DNA of 27,878 nt from an uncultured Thermomicrobia bacterium (lineage in GTDB: Bacteria > Chloroflexota > Chloroflexia > Thermomicrobiales > JALYUS01), in the NCBI GenBank assembly GCA_937968015.1, contig CALBSO010000039.1, forward strand, positions 1 to 27,878, in the 5' to 3' direction. How positions within the stretch are numbered: the first letter of the stretch is position 1; every line of letters starts with the position of its first letter. Of this stretch, positions 13,677-21,783 are shown one piece after another. The notes below the pieces were generated by a model that made no database searches, had not been told where the DNA came from, and saw nothing but the letters and a program-made list of their open reading frames with translations. Position numbers and translations under genes: made by a program.

Positions 13677-15281
13677 GTGCCGCTACACGACACGCTCTTT
13701 CTCAATGGGACCGTCGTGACGATGAATCCGGTCCATCCCGAGGCGGAGGCCGTGCTCGTCCGGGGAGACCGGATCGTCGCCGTCGGGTTCACGGACGAGA
13801 TGCGCGCCCTCGCCGCGCCGGGCGCGCGAATCGTGGACCTCGCGGGCAAAACGATCCTCCCGGGCTTCAATGAGGCGCACAATCACATGCTGATGTTTGG
13901 CCGTTCCCTGGCACAAGTGGACTGCCGTGCGCCTGGCTGCGGCACTATTGCCGAGTTGCAGCAGCGTGTCGCGGCCCGCGCGATCGAGACACCCGGAGGC
14001 GCATGGGTGCTCGGACGCGGATACGACGATCAGTCGCTCGCAGAGCGACGGCATCCGACCCGCTACGATCTGGACGCAGTCGCGCCCGATCATCCTGTCG
14101 TCATTACCAATGCGTCCGGGCACCTCTGCGTAGCGAACAGCCGCGCCCTCGGTCTTGCCGGCATCACACATGCGACGGAACCGCCCGAAGGCGGTGGCAT
14201 CGTGCATGACGCCGACGGTAATCCGACCGGCCTGCTCCTTGAGACCGCGCAAGGCTTGGTGACGGACCTGATCCCGGAGCCGACCGAGGATGATCTCGTC
14301 GAGGCGCTCGGGCGGTGCGCGCAGCGGTATCTTGCCGCCGGAATCACGAGCAGCGCCGACGCGAGCGTCCACACAAAGACGCAGTTCCGCGCCTTCCAGC
14401 GCGCGGCCACGACCGGCGTGAACCCGCTCCGCACGACACTGATGCTGCGCGAGCATCTCCTCCCCTATCTGACCGAAACCGGCATCCGCACCGGATTCGG
14501 CAGTGATCGCCTCCGTTGCGGGCCGATCAAACTCTTCATTGATGGCAGCCTGATCGGGCGTACCGCCGCCGTCAGCCAGCCCTTCCTCCACGATCCCGAC
14601 CCGAACAATCTCGGACTGACGATGATGAGCGAGGAGGTCTTTCAGGGATATGTGATGGACGCGCATGCCGCGGGCTGGCAGGTTGCGGTGCATGCGATCG
14701 GCGATCGCGGTATTGAAATGGTGCTGGACGCCTACGAGCGCGCGCTGACCGCCCACCCGCGGGCCGATCACCGGCACCGAATCGAGCATTGCGGCATCCT
14801 CCGCCCGGATTTGATCGCCCGGATCGCCCACCTCGGCGTGGTCGTCGTCACCCAACCGATCTTCATCACCGAATATGGCGACTCGTTCATCCGCCATCTC
14901 GGTGAGGAGCGCGCGGCGCTCACCTATCCCTTCTGGTCGCTTCGGAGCGCAGGCATTCCGATGGTCTTCAGTTCGGACTGCCCGGTCTCTGCCTATGAGC
15001 CGTTGAAAAGCATCCAGGTTTCCGTCACGGAACGTACCGGCTCCGGCGCGGAATACGCGCCGGCCGAGGCGATTACGGTGAACGAAGCGCTCCACGCCTA
15101 TACCGTCGCGGGCGCATATGCCACCTTTGAGGAACATATTAAGGGTTCAATCGCGCCGGGTATGCTCGCGGACTTCGCGGTGCTCGACCGCGACCCTCGC
15201 CACTGCCCACCGGAGGAGATTGCCGACATTCCCGTCGCCATGACGTGGATCGGCGGCGAACTCCTCTATGAGCAGCCATGA
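13677..15281 (+). CDS. Amidohydrolase family protein (YtcJ-like)
   Basis: The GTG at 13677 has AGGGGG about 7 nt upstream; the product is 534 residues, normal for amidohydrolase family 3. It opens with the beta-sandwich strand LFLNGTVVTMNPVHPEAEAV and the LAGKTILPGFNEAHNH strand, where His68 and His70 are metal ligands. Later landmarks are HAIGDRGIEMVLDAYE, HRIEHC and SSDCPV with the conserved His and Asp, then the C-terminal segment IKGSIAPGMLADFAVLDRDP. YtcJ-like enzymes hydrolyse amide or ester bonds with a bound metal; the substrate here is unknown. It follows the glycosyltransferase by 26 nt and may be in the same operon. A long antisense frame here is a shadow of its codon pattern. Strong inverted repeats close the operon. 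Confidence 0.9.
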   Translation: MPLHDTLFLNGTVVTMNPVHPEAEAVLVRGDRIVAVGFTDEMRALAAPGARIVDLAGKTILPGFNEAHNHMLMFGRSLAQVDCRAPGCGTIAELQQRVAARAIETPGGAWVLGRGYDDQSLAERRHPTRYDLDAVAPDHPVVITNASGHLCVANSRALGLAGITHATEPPEGGGIVHDADGNPTGLLLETAQGLVTDLIPEPTEDDLVEALGRCAQRYLAAGITSSADASVHTKTQFRAFQRAATTGVNPLRTTLMLREHLLPYLTETGIRTGFGSDRLRCGPIKLFIDGSLIGRTAAVSQPFLHDPDPNNLGLTMMSEEVFQGYVMDAHAAGWQVAVHAIGDRGIEMVLDAYERALTAHPRADHRHRIEHCGILRPDLIARIAHLGVVVVTQPIFITEYGDSFIRHLGEERAALTYPFWSLRSAGIPMVFSSDCPVSAYEPLKSIQVSVTERTGSGAEYAPAEAITVNEALHAYTVAGAYATFEEHIKGSIAPGMLADFAVLDRDPRHCPPEEIADIPVAMTWIGGELLYEQP

Positions 15282-15311
15282 TCGCATTTCCGTTAGAGCA
15301 AATATCGTATT

Positions 15312-15341
15312 GGTGGTGGCAGGCTAAAGCCCGCCACCACC
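15312..15341. repeat. GGCTAAAGCC-type hairpin after the amidohydrolase gene
   Basis: GGTGGTGGC(A)GGC-TAAA-GCC(C)GCCACCACC folds into a 12-bp stem with one A-C mismatch and a 4-nt loop. It lies 30 nt after the stop at 15281. The GGCTAAAGCC core is one I recall as a scattered repeat in Chloroflexota genomes; here it can serve as a terminator for the plus-strand operon. Confidence 0.55.
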
Positions 15342-15365
15342 GGCTCAATGCTTCTGCAAAACGCT

Positions 15366-15446
15366 GTAGCGTCGGCGTCAGCCTGCGCCAGCGGATTACC
15401 GGATTGGCTCATGAGGCTCAGAATCACAGGCTGATGCCGACGCTAC
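15366..15446. repeat. 20-bp inverted repeat between convergent operons
   Basis: The arm at 15366-15385 (starting GTAGCGTCGGC) matches the reverse complement of 15427-15446 at 19 of 20 positions, the exception being a G-T pair, around a 41-nt spacer. It ends 8 nt before the phoU stop. It may end transcription from both sides or be an interspersed repeat element. Confidence 0.6.
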
Positions 15447-15454
15447 CCACCCGA

Positions 15455-16144
15455 TTAGCGGAGTTCTTCCGGCATCTTCAGCGCGCCGGATGGCCTGATC
15501 TCTTGCATGCGCCCGGTTTCGGTGAAGATCACCCGCTCGCAGATATTCGTCACACGGTCTCCGATCCGCTCGAGGTTGTGCGCCGCCCACAAGAGCAGCG
15601 TCGCCTGATGGATCGTGCGCGGATCGCCGATCATGAAGGTGAGCAATTCTCGATAGACCTGGTTGTAGAGGGCATCTACCGCGTCGTCCTCGGCGGCAAC
15701 GCGCCGCGCCGCGACGACATCATTATCCGCGAACGCGAGTAGCACCCGCCGGAGCATATCCGTGACTGTCTCCGCCATCCGCGGAATATCCAGGAGCGGC
15801 TTGAGGAGTGGCTCATCGCCGATCATCAGGGAGATCGTCGCCGTTCCCTCCGCGTGATCCCCCATCCGCTCGAGGTCGGTGATGATGCTGAGAACCGCCG
15901 CGACCGTCCGGAGATCGTGGACGAGAGGCTGTTGCGTCGCGATCAGCAACAGCGCGCGATCTTCGATCTGGAAGCGGAGGGCGTTGATCGCCGCGTCTTC
16001 CTCGATCACCCGCCGGGCAATCGAGGCGTCACGAGCCCGAAGCGCCTCTACCGACCGCTGAATCGCCTTTTCTACCATGCTCCCGAGCGTCAGGACATCA
16101 GCGTGCAATTCTCTGAGCCCTTCCTCGAGCACGATCCGTGGCAT
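15455..16144 (-). CDS. phoU: Phosphate signalling protein PhoU
   Basis: PhoU sits on the inner face of the Pst transporter and passes its state to the PhoR kinase, shutting the Pho response off when phosphate is plentiful. I choose the ATG at 16144 (MPRIVLEEGLRELHADVLTLG), with AAGGGA 6 nt upstream, giving 229 residues, the normal length. A start at 16243 would add 33 charged residues and overlap pstB by 41 nt; that is less likely. The protein is two three-helix bundles, each with the metal-binding pattern DLERMGDHAEGTATI and NLERIGDRVTNICERV. It is the last gene of the operon, 58 nt after pstB, and is followed by a strong inverted repeat. Confidence 0.93.
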   Translation of the reverse strand: MPRIVLEEGLRELHADVLTLGSMVEKAIQRSVEALRARDASIARRVIEEDAAINALRFQIEDRALLLIATQQPLVHDLRTVAAVLSIITDLERMGDHAEGTATISLMIGDEPLLKPLLDIPRMAETVTDMLRRVLLAFADNDVVAARRVAAEDDAVDALYNQVYRELLTFMIGDPRTIHQATLLLWAAHNLERIGDRVTNICERVIFTETGRMQEIRPSGALKMPEELR

Positions 16145-16202
16145 TCTTGGTCCCTTCTTGATGATGGGGCTATCGTGGACTATGAACTCATCCCGCGCGC
16201 CA

Positions 16203-17066
16203 TCATCCAAATCGTCCGGTGATGTACTGCTCCGTTCGGTCATCTTTCGGATTCGTGAACATCTCTTTGGTCGGAGCGTACTCGATCAAATGACCAATGC
16301 GATCCTCGCCGCCGAGCAAAAACGCGGTCCGGTCGCTGACGCGCGCCGCCTGTTGCAGGTTGTGCGTCACGATGATAATCGTGTAATCCTTGCGAAGTTC
16401 GACCATCAGGTCCTCGATCTTCAGCGTTGAGATCGGATCGAGCGCACTTGCCGGCTCGTCCATGAGGACGATTTCTGGCTGCACCGCGATAGCGCGTGCA
16501 ATGCACAAACGCTGTTGTTGACCGCCTGAGAGGTTGAATGCGGACTGCTTCAACTTATCCTTCACTTCGTTCCAGAGCGCGGCTTGTCTCAGACTGCGCT
16601 CGACGACCTCGTCCAGATGATCCTTCGGTACCCTGCCCGCCAACTTCAAACCGGACGCGGCGTTGTCGTAAATGGACATCGAAGGAAACGGATTCGGCTT
16701 CTGAAATACCATGCCGACTTTCCGCCGAAGCAACACCGCATTCATACCCGGAGCATAGATATTCTGGCCGTCCATCATGACTTTGCCCACGGCGCGGGCG
16801 TTCGGAATGATTTCGTGCAGGCGATTCAGGCAACGCAACAGCGTAGATTTCCCGCATCCGGACGGCCCAATGATTGCCGTAACGTTCTGCCGGTCGAACG
16901 ACAGCGACACGTCTTCGATTGCTTTGAACTTGCCGTAGAATGCGCTCAGACCCTCAACAGACATGGCGACGTTGGCCTGGCTGGCTGCCGCCTCGCCCTG
17001 TGCCGGTCGTTCTGCCACCTTCGGGCGGAGATGGACGGGTTCAAGCGCCGCAGTCGGTTCGACCAT
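16203..17066 (-). CDS. pstB: Phosphate ABC transporter ATP-binding protein PstB
   Basis: PstB powers high-affinity phosphate uptake. The best start is the ATG at 17066, with GAGAGGAAG 5 nt upstream, 10 nt after the pstA stop (287 residues). Starts at 17087 and 17102 overlap pstA. The first 35 or so residues are an unusual Pro/Ala/Glu-rich extension; the ABC domain proper begins at MSVEGLSAFYGKFKAI. It has every expected motif: Walker A GPSGCGKST, Q-loop VFQKPNPFP, signature LSGGQQQR, Walker B IVLMDEPASALDP and the switch His in IIIVTHNL. VFQKPNPFP is characteristic of PstB. The C-terminus ends in DRTEQYITGRFG, a typical PstB tail. Confidence 0.95.
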   Translation of the reverse strand: MVEPTAALEPVHLRPKVAERPAQGEAAASQANVAMSVEGLSAFYGKFKAIEDVSLSFDRQNVTAIIGPSGCGKSTLLRCLNRLHEIIPNARAVGKVMMDGQNIYAPGMNAVLLRRKVGMVFQKPNPFPSMSIYDNAASGLKLAGRVPKDHLDEVVERSLRQAALWNEVKDKLKQSAFNLSGGQQQRLCIARAIAVQPEIVLMDEPASALDPISTLKIEDLMVELRKDYTIIIVTHNLQQAARVSDRTAFLLGGEDRIGHLIEYAPTKEMFTNPKDDRTEQYITGRFG

Positions 17067-17076
17067 TGGCTTCCTC

Positions 17077-17964
17077 TCAGACGACATTCTTGAATCTCCC
17101 ACGGGCGATGCGGCGAATGAGGACCATGAGAATCAGGATGAAGAAAACCAGAATGAAAGCCGACGCCCATGCAATGCGATGCCACTCATCATAGGGCCCA
17201 ATCGCATAATTGAACAGTCGGAGCGGCAAGGCGTCTATCGGCCTGCGAATGTCCTTTTGGAAGAAATTATTGCCGAGTGCGGTAAAGAGCAGCGGCGCCG
17301 TTTCCCCACCGACACGGGCAAATGCGAGGACGACCGCCGTGCCGATGCCCGAGCGCGCCGCGGGAACGGTGATGCGCATCACTGTCTTCCAGTACGGGAT
17401 ACCAAGGGCGAGACTCGCCTCCCGCAGTGTGCCGGGTACGAGACGGACTACTTCCTCGGTCGTTCGTGAAATGGTCGGAATCATCATCACCGCGAGTGCC
17501 ACGCCACCGGCAATCGCCGAGAATGAATGGAATGGCCGGACGAGCAGCGTCCAGATGAAGACGCCAATCACGATAGATGGAACGCCAAGCAGTATGTCAG
17601 CAACAAATCGGACGGTCGTCGCGAATGCGTTTCGATTGCCGTATTCGGCCATATAGACGCCTGCCAAAATACCCGTCGGGATACCGATGAGTGAAGCCAT
17701 GACAAGAATAATCCCGCTGCCAACGAGGGCGGTTGCGACCCCGCCCCCCGGTTGGCCGGGTGGCTGAGGCGGCTTCGTAAAGAAATGCACATTGAGCGAT
17801 GATGCACCCTTGATCAGTGAGTACATCAGGATATGCACGAGCGGGATGAGGATGACGATCGCGCAGACCGAGAACACCCCGATCATGATGACATTGACGG
17901 TACGCCGCCGACGCATCACCTTCGGTGTGAACTGACCGTACTGCCGGACGACACCTGTTGCCAT
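17077..17964 (-). CDS. pstA: Phosphate ABC transporter permease PstA
   Basis: PstA is the second of the two membrane subunits that form the phosphate channel. The ATG at 17964 has GAGGAGA about 6 nt upstream, 13 nt after the pstC stop; the product is 295 residues. Six hydrophobic segments are visible, from VNVIMIGVFSVCAIVILIPLVHIL to the last, FILVFFILILMVLI. The cytoplasmic EAA-type coupling loop reads LREASLALGIPYWKTVMRITVP, where the Gly contacts PstB. The segments GVPSIVIGVFIW and GGETAPLLFTAL are typical of PstA. It is in order between pstC and pstB. Confidence 0.95.
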   Translation of the reverse strand: MATGVVRQYGQFTPKVMRRRRTVNVIMIGVFSVCAIVILIPLVHILMYSLIKGASSLNVHFFTKPPQPPGQPGGGVATALVGSGIILVMASLIGIPTGILAGVYMAEYGNRNAFATTVRFVADILLGVPSIVIGVFIWTLLVRPFHSFSAIAGGVALAVMMIPTISRTTEEVVRLVPGTLREASLALGIPYWKTVMRITVPAARSGIGTAVVLAFARVGGETAPLLFTALGNNFFQKDIRRPIDALPLRLFNYAIGPYDEWHRIAWASAFILVFFILILMVLIRRIARGRFKNVV

Positions 17965-17977
17965 GCCGTTCTCCTCG

Positions 17978-18976
17978 TCACCGACTCCGTGCGACCGACC
18001 AGACGAGCAGTCTGCCGAGAACGTTCATAATTAGCGCGACAACAAGGAGCAGGAGGGCAATGGCGATTAAGGAGGACGTGTAAAGCGTCGTCGCCGCCTC
18101 CGCAAACTCGTTCGCGATCACACTCGACATCGTCGCTCCCTGCGCGAAGAGTGACGGCTTAATCTGCGCGCGATTGCCGATGATCATCGTGACTGCCATC
18201 GTCTCGCCAAGCGCGCGACCGAGGGCGAGGATCGAGCCGCCGACGATGCCACTACGCGCGAAGGGCAGAATGACATAGCGAATCACTTCCCACCGTGTCG
18301 CTCCAAGGGCAAGCATGCCTTCGCGCTGGTTTGTTGGGGTGAGGAGCATCACCTCCCGCGTCACCGACGTAATGTATGGGACGATGATGATGGCGAGGAT
18401 GATACCCGCCGATAAGACGCCGAGGCCAAACGTCGGCCCTTTGAACAATGGAATAAAACTGAAATGGCTGACGAGAAACTTGTCCGGGCCATTGCGCATC
18501 CACGGTGCGAAGACGAAGATGCCCCAGAGGCCGAAGACGACCGACGGCACCGCGGCGAGGAGTTCGACCATGAACGAAACAGGGCTTCGTAGCCAGGCAG
18601 GAGCAAACTCGATAATGAACACCGCGCAGCCAACCCCAATTGGCGCCGCGAGCATCAGCGCGATCACCGAGGTGATAACCGTACCGTAGATGTACGGGAG
18701 CGCGCCAAACTTGCTGAACGGGGGCGCCCACTCGGTGCCCGTGATGAAGCCCAGGCCGAACTTCCGCCATGCCTCGGACGACTGGGTCACGACCATCACG
18801 AGCATCAGGCCGATGATCACCAAAATGATCGCCGCGAAAACCGCCAGCACCGACCGGAAGATGGCATCGCCGCGAACATTCATGCCGCCGACGCGCCGCT
18901 GAGGCATCGGTGGGATGGCCGCAATCCCCATCTGCCGCCCCGCCCACCATTGCCGCCGTGGGCTTTGGCCTGCCAT
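17978..18976 (-). CDS. pstC: Phosphate ABC transporter permease PstC
   Basis: PstC pairs with PstA in the membrane. The ATG at 18976 (MAGQSPRRQWW) has GGAGAG 8 nt upstream, giving 332 residues; a longer frame up to 19015 would run into the hairpin behind pstS. After a basic N-terminal tail of about 45 residues come six membrane helices, starting at FRSVLAVFAAIILVIIGLML. The coupling loop is REGMLALGATRWEVIRYVILP. GAVPSVVFG-like (LLAAVPSVVFGLWG) and GRALGETMAVTMIIGN are landmark PstC segments. It follows pstS by 71 nt, the gap containing a strong hairpin. Confidence 0.95.
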   Translation of the reverse strand: MAGQSPRRQWWAGRQMGIAAIPPMPQRRVGGMNVRGDAIFRSVLAVFAAIILVIIGLMLVMVVTQSSEAWRKFGLGFITGTEWAPPFSKFGALPYIYGTVITSVIALMLAAPIGVGCAVFIIEFAPAWLRSPVSFMVELLAAVPSVVFGLWGIFVFAPWMRNGPDKFLVSHFSFIPLFKGPTFGLGVLSAGIILAIIIVPYITSVTREVMLLTPTNQREGMLALGATRWEVIRYVILPFARSGIVGGSILALGRALGETMAVTMIIGNRAQIKPSLFAQGATMSSVIANEFAEAATTLYTSSLIAIALLLLVVALIMNVLGRLLVWSVARSR

Positions 18977-19005
18977 AGCCACATCTCTCCTCGGTGAGAA
19001 TGGAT

Positions 19006-19036
19006 GCGGCAGCAACGATTGATCCCTTGCTGCCGC
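19006..19036 (-). promoter_or_regulatory. Intercistronic hairpin between pstS and pstC
   Basis: GCGGCAGCAA and TTGCTGCCGC form a perfect 10-bp stem with an 11-nt loop, 11 nt after the pstS stop. No U-tract follows, so it is more likely an mRNA-stabilising or partial-stop element than a full terminator. Such an element would give more PstS than PstC, A and B. Confidence 0.6.
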
Positions 19037-19047
19037 GACGCACCGGA

Positions 19048-20361
19048 TTACTTATACACTGGCACACCGTTGACCGTGATCAACTTGAGTTTCTCAAGCA
19101 CTTTCGCCTTGAGCGGGGCCGGGATCGGTGGGTAGTTCTTCGACCTCGCGATTTCGTCCCCGGCCGGGCTGATCGCCCATCGGATGAAACTGACAAGTGC
19201 ATCGGCCTTATTCTTGTCCGTCTGCTGCGTGAACGGCAGGACCCACGTCGTGCCCGTGATTGGGTACGCGCCCTTTACTTCCGCCGCCGGGTTCGTGATC
19301 GAGAAGCGCAGATCATCGGGGTACGACGTAAGTGCCGCCGCCTTCGATGCGGAGTCAACGGTCGGAGGGATGAATTCACCGGCCGCATTCTTCACCAAAC
19401 TGAGCGGCAACTTATTTTCGAGCGCATACGCGAGTTCGACATAGCCGATACCACCCTCGACCTGCTTGACCTGACCGGCAACGCCTTCGTTCCCCTTCGC
19501 GCCAATGCCGGTCGGAAACTTGACCGACGTGCCGCGTCCGACCTTGCTTTCCCAATCCTTGGAGATCTTCGAGAAGAAGTCAACCCAGATCGAGGTTGTC
19601 CCGGAGCCATCCGAACGATAGACGACCGCGATGTCCGTGCTCGGCAGCGTGATGCCCGGATTATCCGCCGCAATCGCCTTGTCATTCCATTTGGTAATCG
19701 TGCCGAAGTAGATGCCAACGAGCGTTTGTCCGGAGAACTGCAACGGCTTATTGACATCCAGTTTCAAGTTGTACGTCGGGACGACCGGGCCATGCACCAT
19801 CGGGATGTGCAGAATACCGGGCGCGGCCTTGATCTGGTCATCGGTCAGCGGTGCGTCCGAAGCGCCAAAGTCAACCGTCTTTTGGGTAATTTGCTGGATG
19901 CCGCCACCCGAACCGATGGACTGATAGTTAATGGTGATGTTCTTGGCAATTGACTGGTTGAATGCTTGCGCCCAGGTTGTCAGCAGCGGGTTGATGAACG
20001 TTGACCCGGCACCCGTCAGTTGGATATTCGCTCCACCGGCGATTGCTCCAAAGGTCGGCTGTACGGCGGCCGAGCCTGACGGCGCACTGCTGGCGGCGGT
20101 GGTTCCAGCCACGGGCGATGTGGTGGCCGCCGTAGCCGCGGCGGGGCTTGATACGGTCGCGCCGGTACTTGATGTCGCCGCTGCCGGCGCCTTCGTCGCG
20201 GTGGCTACCGCGCCCGCGGCGCTTGTCGTTGCGGCTGTTGCCGCTGGCGCCGGGGTGCTGGTCGCACTGCCGCCACAAGCGGTAAGAATCGCCGTACCAG
20301 CCGCACCGGCGATGCCCATCAACACCACTCGCCGATTGACAACTCGGTTTGCACTCGCCAT
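19048..20361 (-). CDS. pstS: Phosphate-binding lipoprotein PstS
   Basis: PstS captures phosphate outside the membrane and hands it to PstCA. The ATG at 20361 has GAGGAGG about 9 nt upstream; the product is 437 residues, longer than usual. The N-terminus combines a twin-Arg motif (NRRVVLMG, Arg10-Arg11) with a lipobox LTAC (Cys29), so it is probably a Tat-exported lipoprotein. Residues 30-103 are an Ala/Thr/Ser linker of low complexity. The mature fold starts at IQLTGAGSTFINPLL, the phosphate-loop segment. Further landmarks are YQSIGSGGGIQQI, DFGASDAPLTDDQ, VVYRSDGSGTTSIWVDF and GGIGYVELAYAL, as in PstS proteins. It heads the pstSCAB-phoU run, and a Pho-box-like array lies upstream. Confidence 0.95.
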   Translation of the reverse strand: MASANRVVNRRVVLMGIAGAAGTAILTACGGSATSTPAPAATAATTSAAGAVATATKAPAAATSSTGATVSSPAAATAATTSPVAGTTAASSAPSGSAAVQPTFGAIAGGANIQLTGAGSTFINPLLTTWAQAFNQSIAKNITINYQSIGSGGGIQQITQKTVDFGASDAPLTDDQIKAAPGILHIPMVHGPVVPTYNLKLDVNKPLQFSGQTLVGIYFGTITKWNDKAIAADNPGITLPSTDIAVVYRSDGSGTTSIWVDFFSKISKDWESKVGRGTSVKFPTGIGAKGNEGVAGQVKQVEGGIGYVELAYALENKLPLSLVKNAAGEFIPPTVDSASKAAALTSYPDDLRFSITNPAAEVKGAYPITGTTWVLPFTQQTDKNKADALVSFIRWAISPAGDEIARSKNYPPIPAPLKAKVLEKLKLITVNGVPVYK

Positions 20362-20464
20362 GTATCTGTTCCTCCTCGTCTATTCCGAACCCTTCCAACC
20401 GGCGCTCATGTCGCGGCGACGCAGACCGTCGCCAGACACGAATCGCTTCATGCAGCCTAACAAG

Positions 20465-20508
20465 ACCAGATCAGCAGGTTATGAGGGAATGATGAGAGGA
20501 TTGTGAAC
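20465..20508 (-). promoter_or_regulatory. Candidate PhoB/PhoP box upstream of pstS
   Basis: Read on the minus strand, four 11-nt units follow without gaps: GTTCACAATCC, TCTCATCATTC, CCTCATAACCT, GCTGATCTGGT. The core (N)YTCAY repeats exactly every 11 bp; the last unit has G in place of the third-position T/C pattern. This period and the first unit fit known PHO boxes (for example GTTCACC units in actinobacteria). The array spans the phoR stop codon and ends about 104 nt before the pstS ATG. Confidence 0.55.
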
Positions 20509-21777
20509 GTTCGTCTCACTGCTCACATCCCGATGCGTCACGCGTGCCTGCGCCGGCTCCGCAACGGGCAGGACGATCATAAAGCGCGACCCATGACCAA
20601 CCGCGCTCGTGACAGCGACCGTGCCTTCGTGAACACGCGCGACATGTTTGACGATTGCCAAGCCTAGCCCCGTGCCGCCGCCGGAGCGCGCGGGGTCTTC
20701 CTTATAAAATCGCTCGAAGAGGCGCGGCAAGTGTTCGTCCGGAATACCAATGCCTGTATCCTCCACCCAGAGACAGACGCGATCATCGCCGTCACGGTGC
20801 GCACCGACCGTGACACGACCATCTAGCGGGGTGAATTTGACCGCGTTGTGGATGAGATTGACGAGCGCGCCTTCGAGCATCCGCCGATCGCCGTACACGG
20901 TGGGCACGTCCGGCGACACCGCAGTCTCCAGGACGACACCGGCCCGCTCGGCCTGCGCTTCCAATCGCTCTAACGCGCGCTCCGCAAGGTCGGCGACATC
21001 GAGCGGCACGAGGTTTGGTTGGTCCCGGCCGGATTCGAGGCGGGCAAGTTCGAGGAGTTCACGCACGAGTTGCGTCAGTTCGTCCACTTCGCGGTTGATT
21101 TTGTTGAGCCGGTCCTCAGCCATCCCCGGCACTTCGAGGCCACCGTCGAGCAGCGTCTCGACATAGAGTTTGATGCTCGCGAGCGGTGTGCGGAGTTCAT
21201 GCGAGACATTGGCGACCAGTTCGCGGCGCACCGTTTGGAGATGCTGTACCTGCGTCACGTCGCGCGCCAGCAGGAGGACATCATCCTTCGGAACGTCCGC
21301 TGGCACGGCGATCGCGCGCACGACGCGCCCGCTGCCGGAGACTTCCACCGTATGTTCCTGCCGCTGACCGGTGGCCTGACAGCGGCGTACAAGATCGGCA
21401 ATCTCGTGATCGCCGGTCATTTCAATCACCGTCCGTCCCCGTACGGTCGCGAGGCTCGTAGGAAACAGCGCGAGTGCCGCGTCATTGACTGAAAGGATTT
21501 CCTGCCCGGCCCCGACGACAATCACCGCATCATCGAGCGCGCCAAGGATCGTCCGCAGGCGGATATTTTCCGCTGCGAACTCCTCGGCGCGGCGCCGTAG
21601 GTCGTCTATCGCATGACGGATATGCGATACGACGGGCGACGATCCGGCATCGGGGACAGACTGCCGGAGTTCCGCTTCGCTCGCGCGCAGCCGCGTCCGG
21701 TATCGCACGGCATACCAGAACGCAACGGCGCAGGCGACGAGCGCGCCAAATGTGACTACCCACGCGACCGTCGTCAT
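20479..21777 (-). CDS. phoR: Phosphate-response sensor histidine kinase PhoR
   Basis: PhoR phosphorylates PhoB when phosphate is scarce. The product has 432 residues; its ATG at 21777 lies 6 nt after the phoB stop. One membrane helix (TTVAWVVTFGALVACAVAFW) opens the protein and there is no outside sensor domain, as usual for PhoR kinases that take their signal from PstB/PhoU. A short coiled coil leads to a PAS domain (about 75-180). The HisKA domain follows with phospho-acceptor His193 in VSHELRTPL. The ATPase domain has NLIHNAVKFTP (N box), DTGIGIP (G1) and GGGTGLGLAI (G2). The last codons overlap the Pho-box-like array before pstS. Calling it PhoR rather than another kinase rests on its place next to phoB and pst. 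Confidence 0.9.
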   Translation of the reverse strand: MTTVAWVVTFGALVACAVAFWYAVRYRTRLRASEAELRQSVPDAGSSPVVSHIRHAIDDLRRRAEEFAAENIRLRTILGALDDAVIVVGAGQEILSVNDAALALFPTSLATVRGRTVIEMTGDHEIADLVRRCQATGQRQEHTVEVSGSGRVVRAIAVPADVPKDDVLLLARDVTQVQHLQTVRRELVANVSHELRTPLASIKLYVETLLDGGLEVPGMAEDRLNKINREVDELTQLVRELLELARLESGRDQPNLVPLDVADLAERALERLEAQAERAGVVLETAVSPDVPTVYGDRRMLEGALVNLIHNAVKFTPLDGRVTVGAHRDGDDRVCLWVEDTGIGIPDEHLPRLFERFYKEDPARSGGGTGLGLAIVKHVARVHEGTVAVTSAVGHGSRFMIVLPVAEPAQARVTHRDVSSETNVHNPLIIPS

Positions 21778-21783
21778 GCGCCC

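Noticed and set aside
13683..15137. 484-codon open frame antisense to the amidohydrolase gene
   Set aside because: It mirrors the GC-rich codon pattern of a clear enzyme gene, has no ribosome site and shows no protein-family features.
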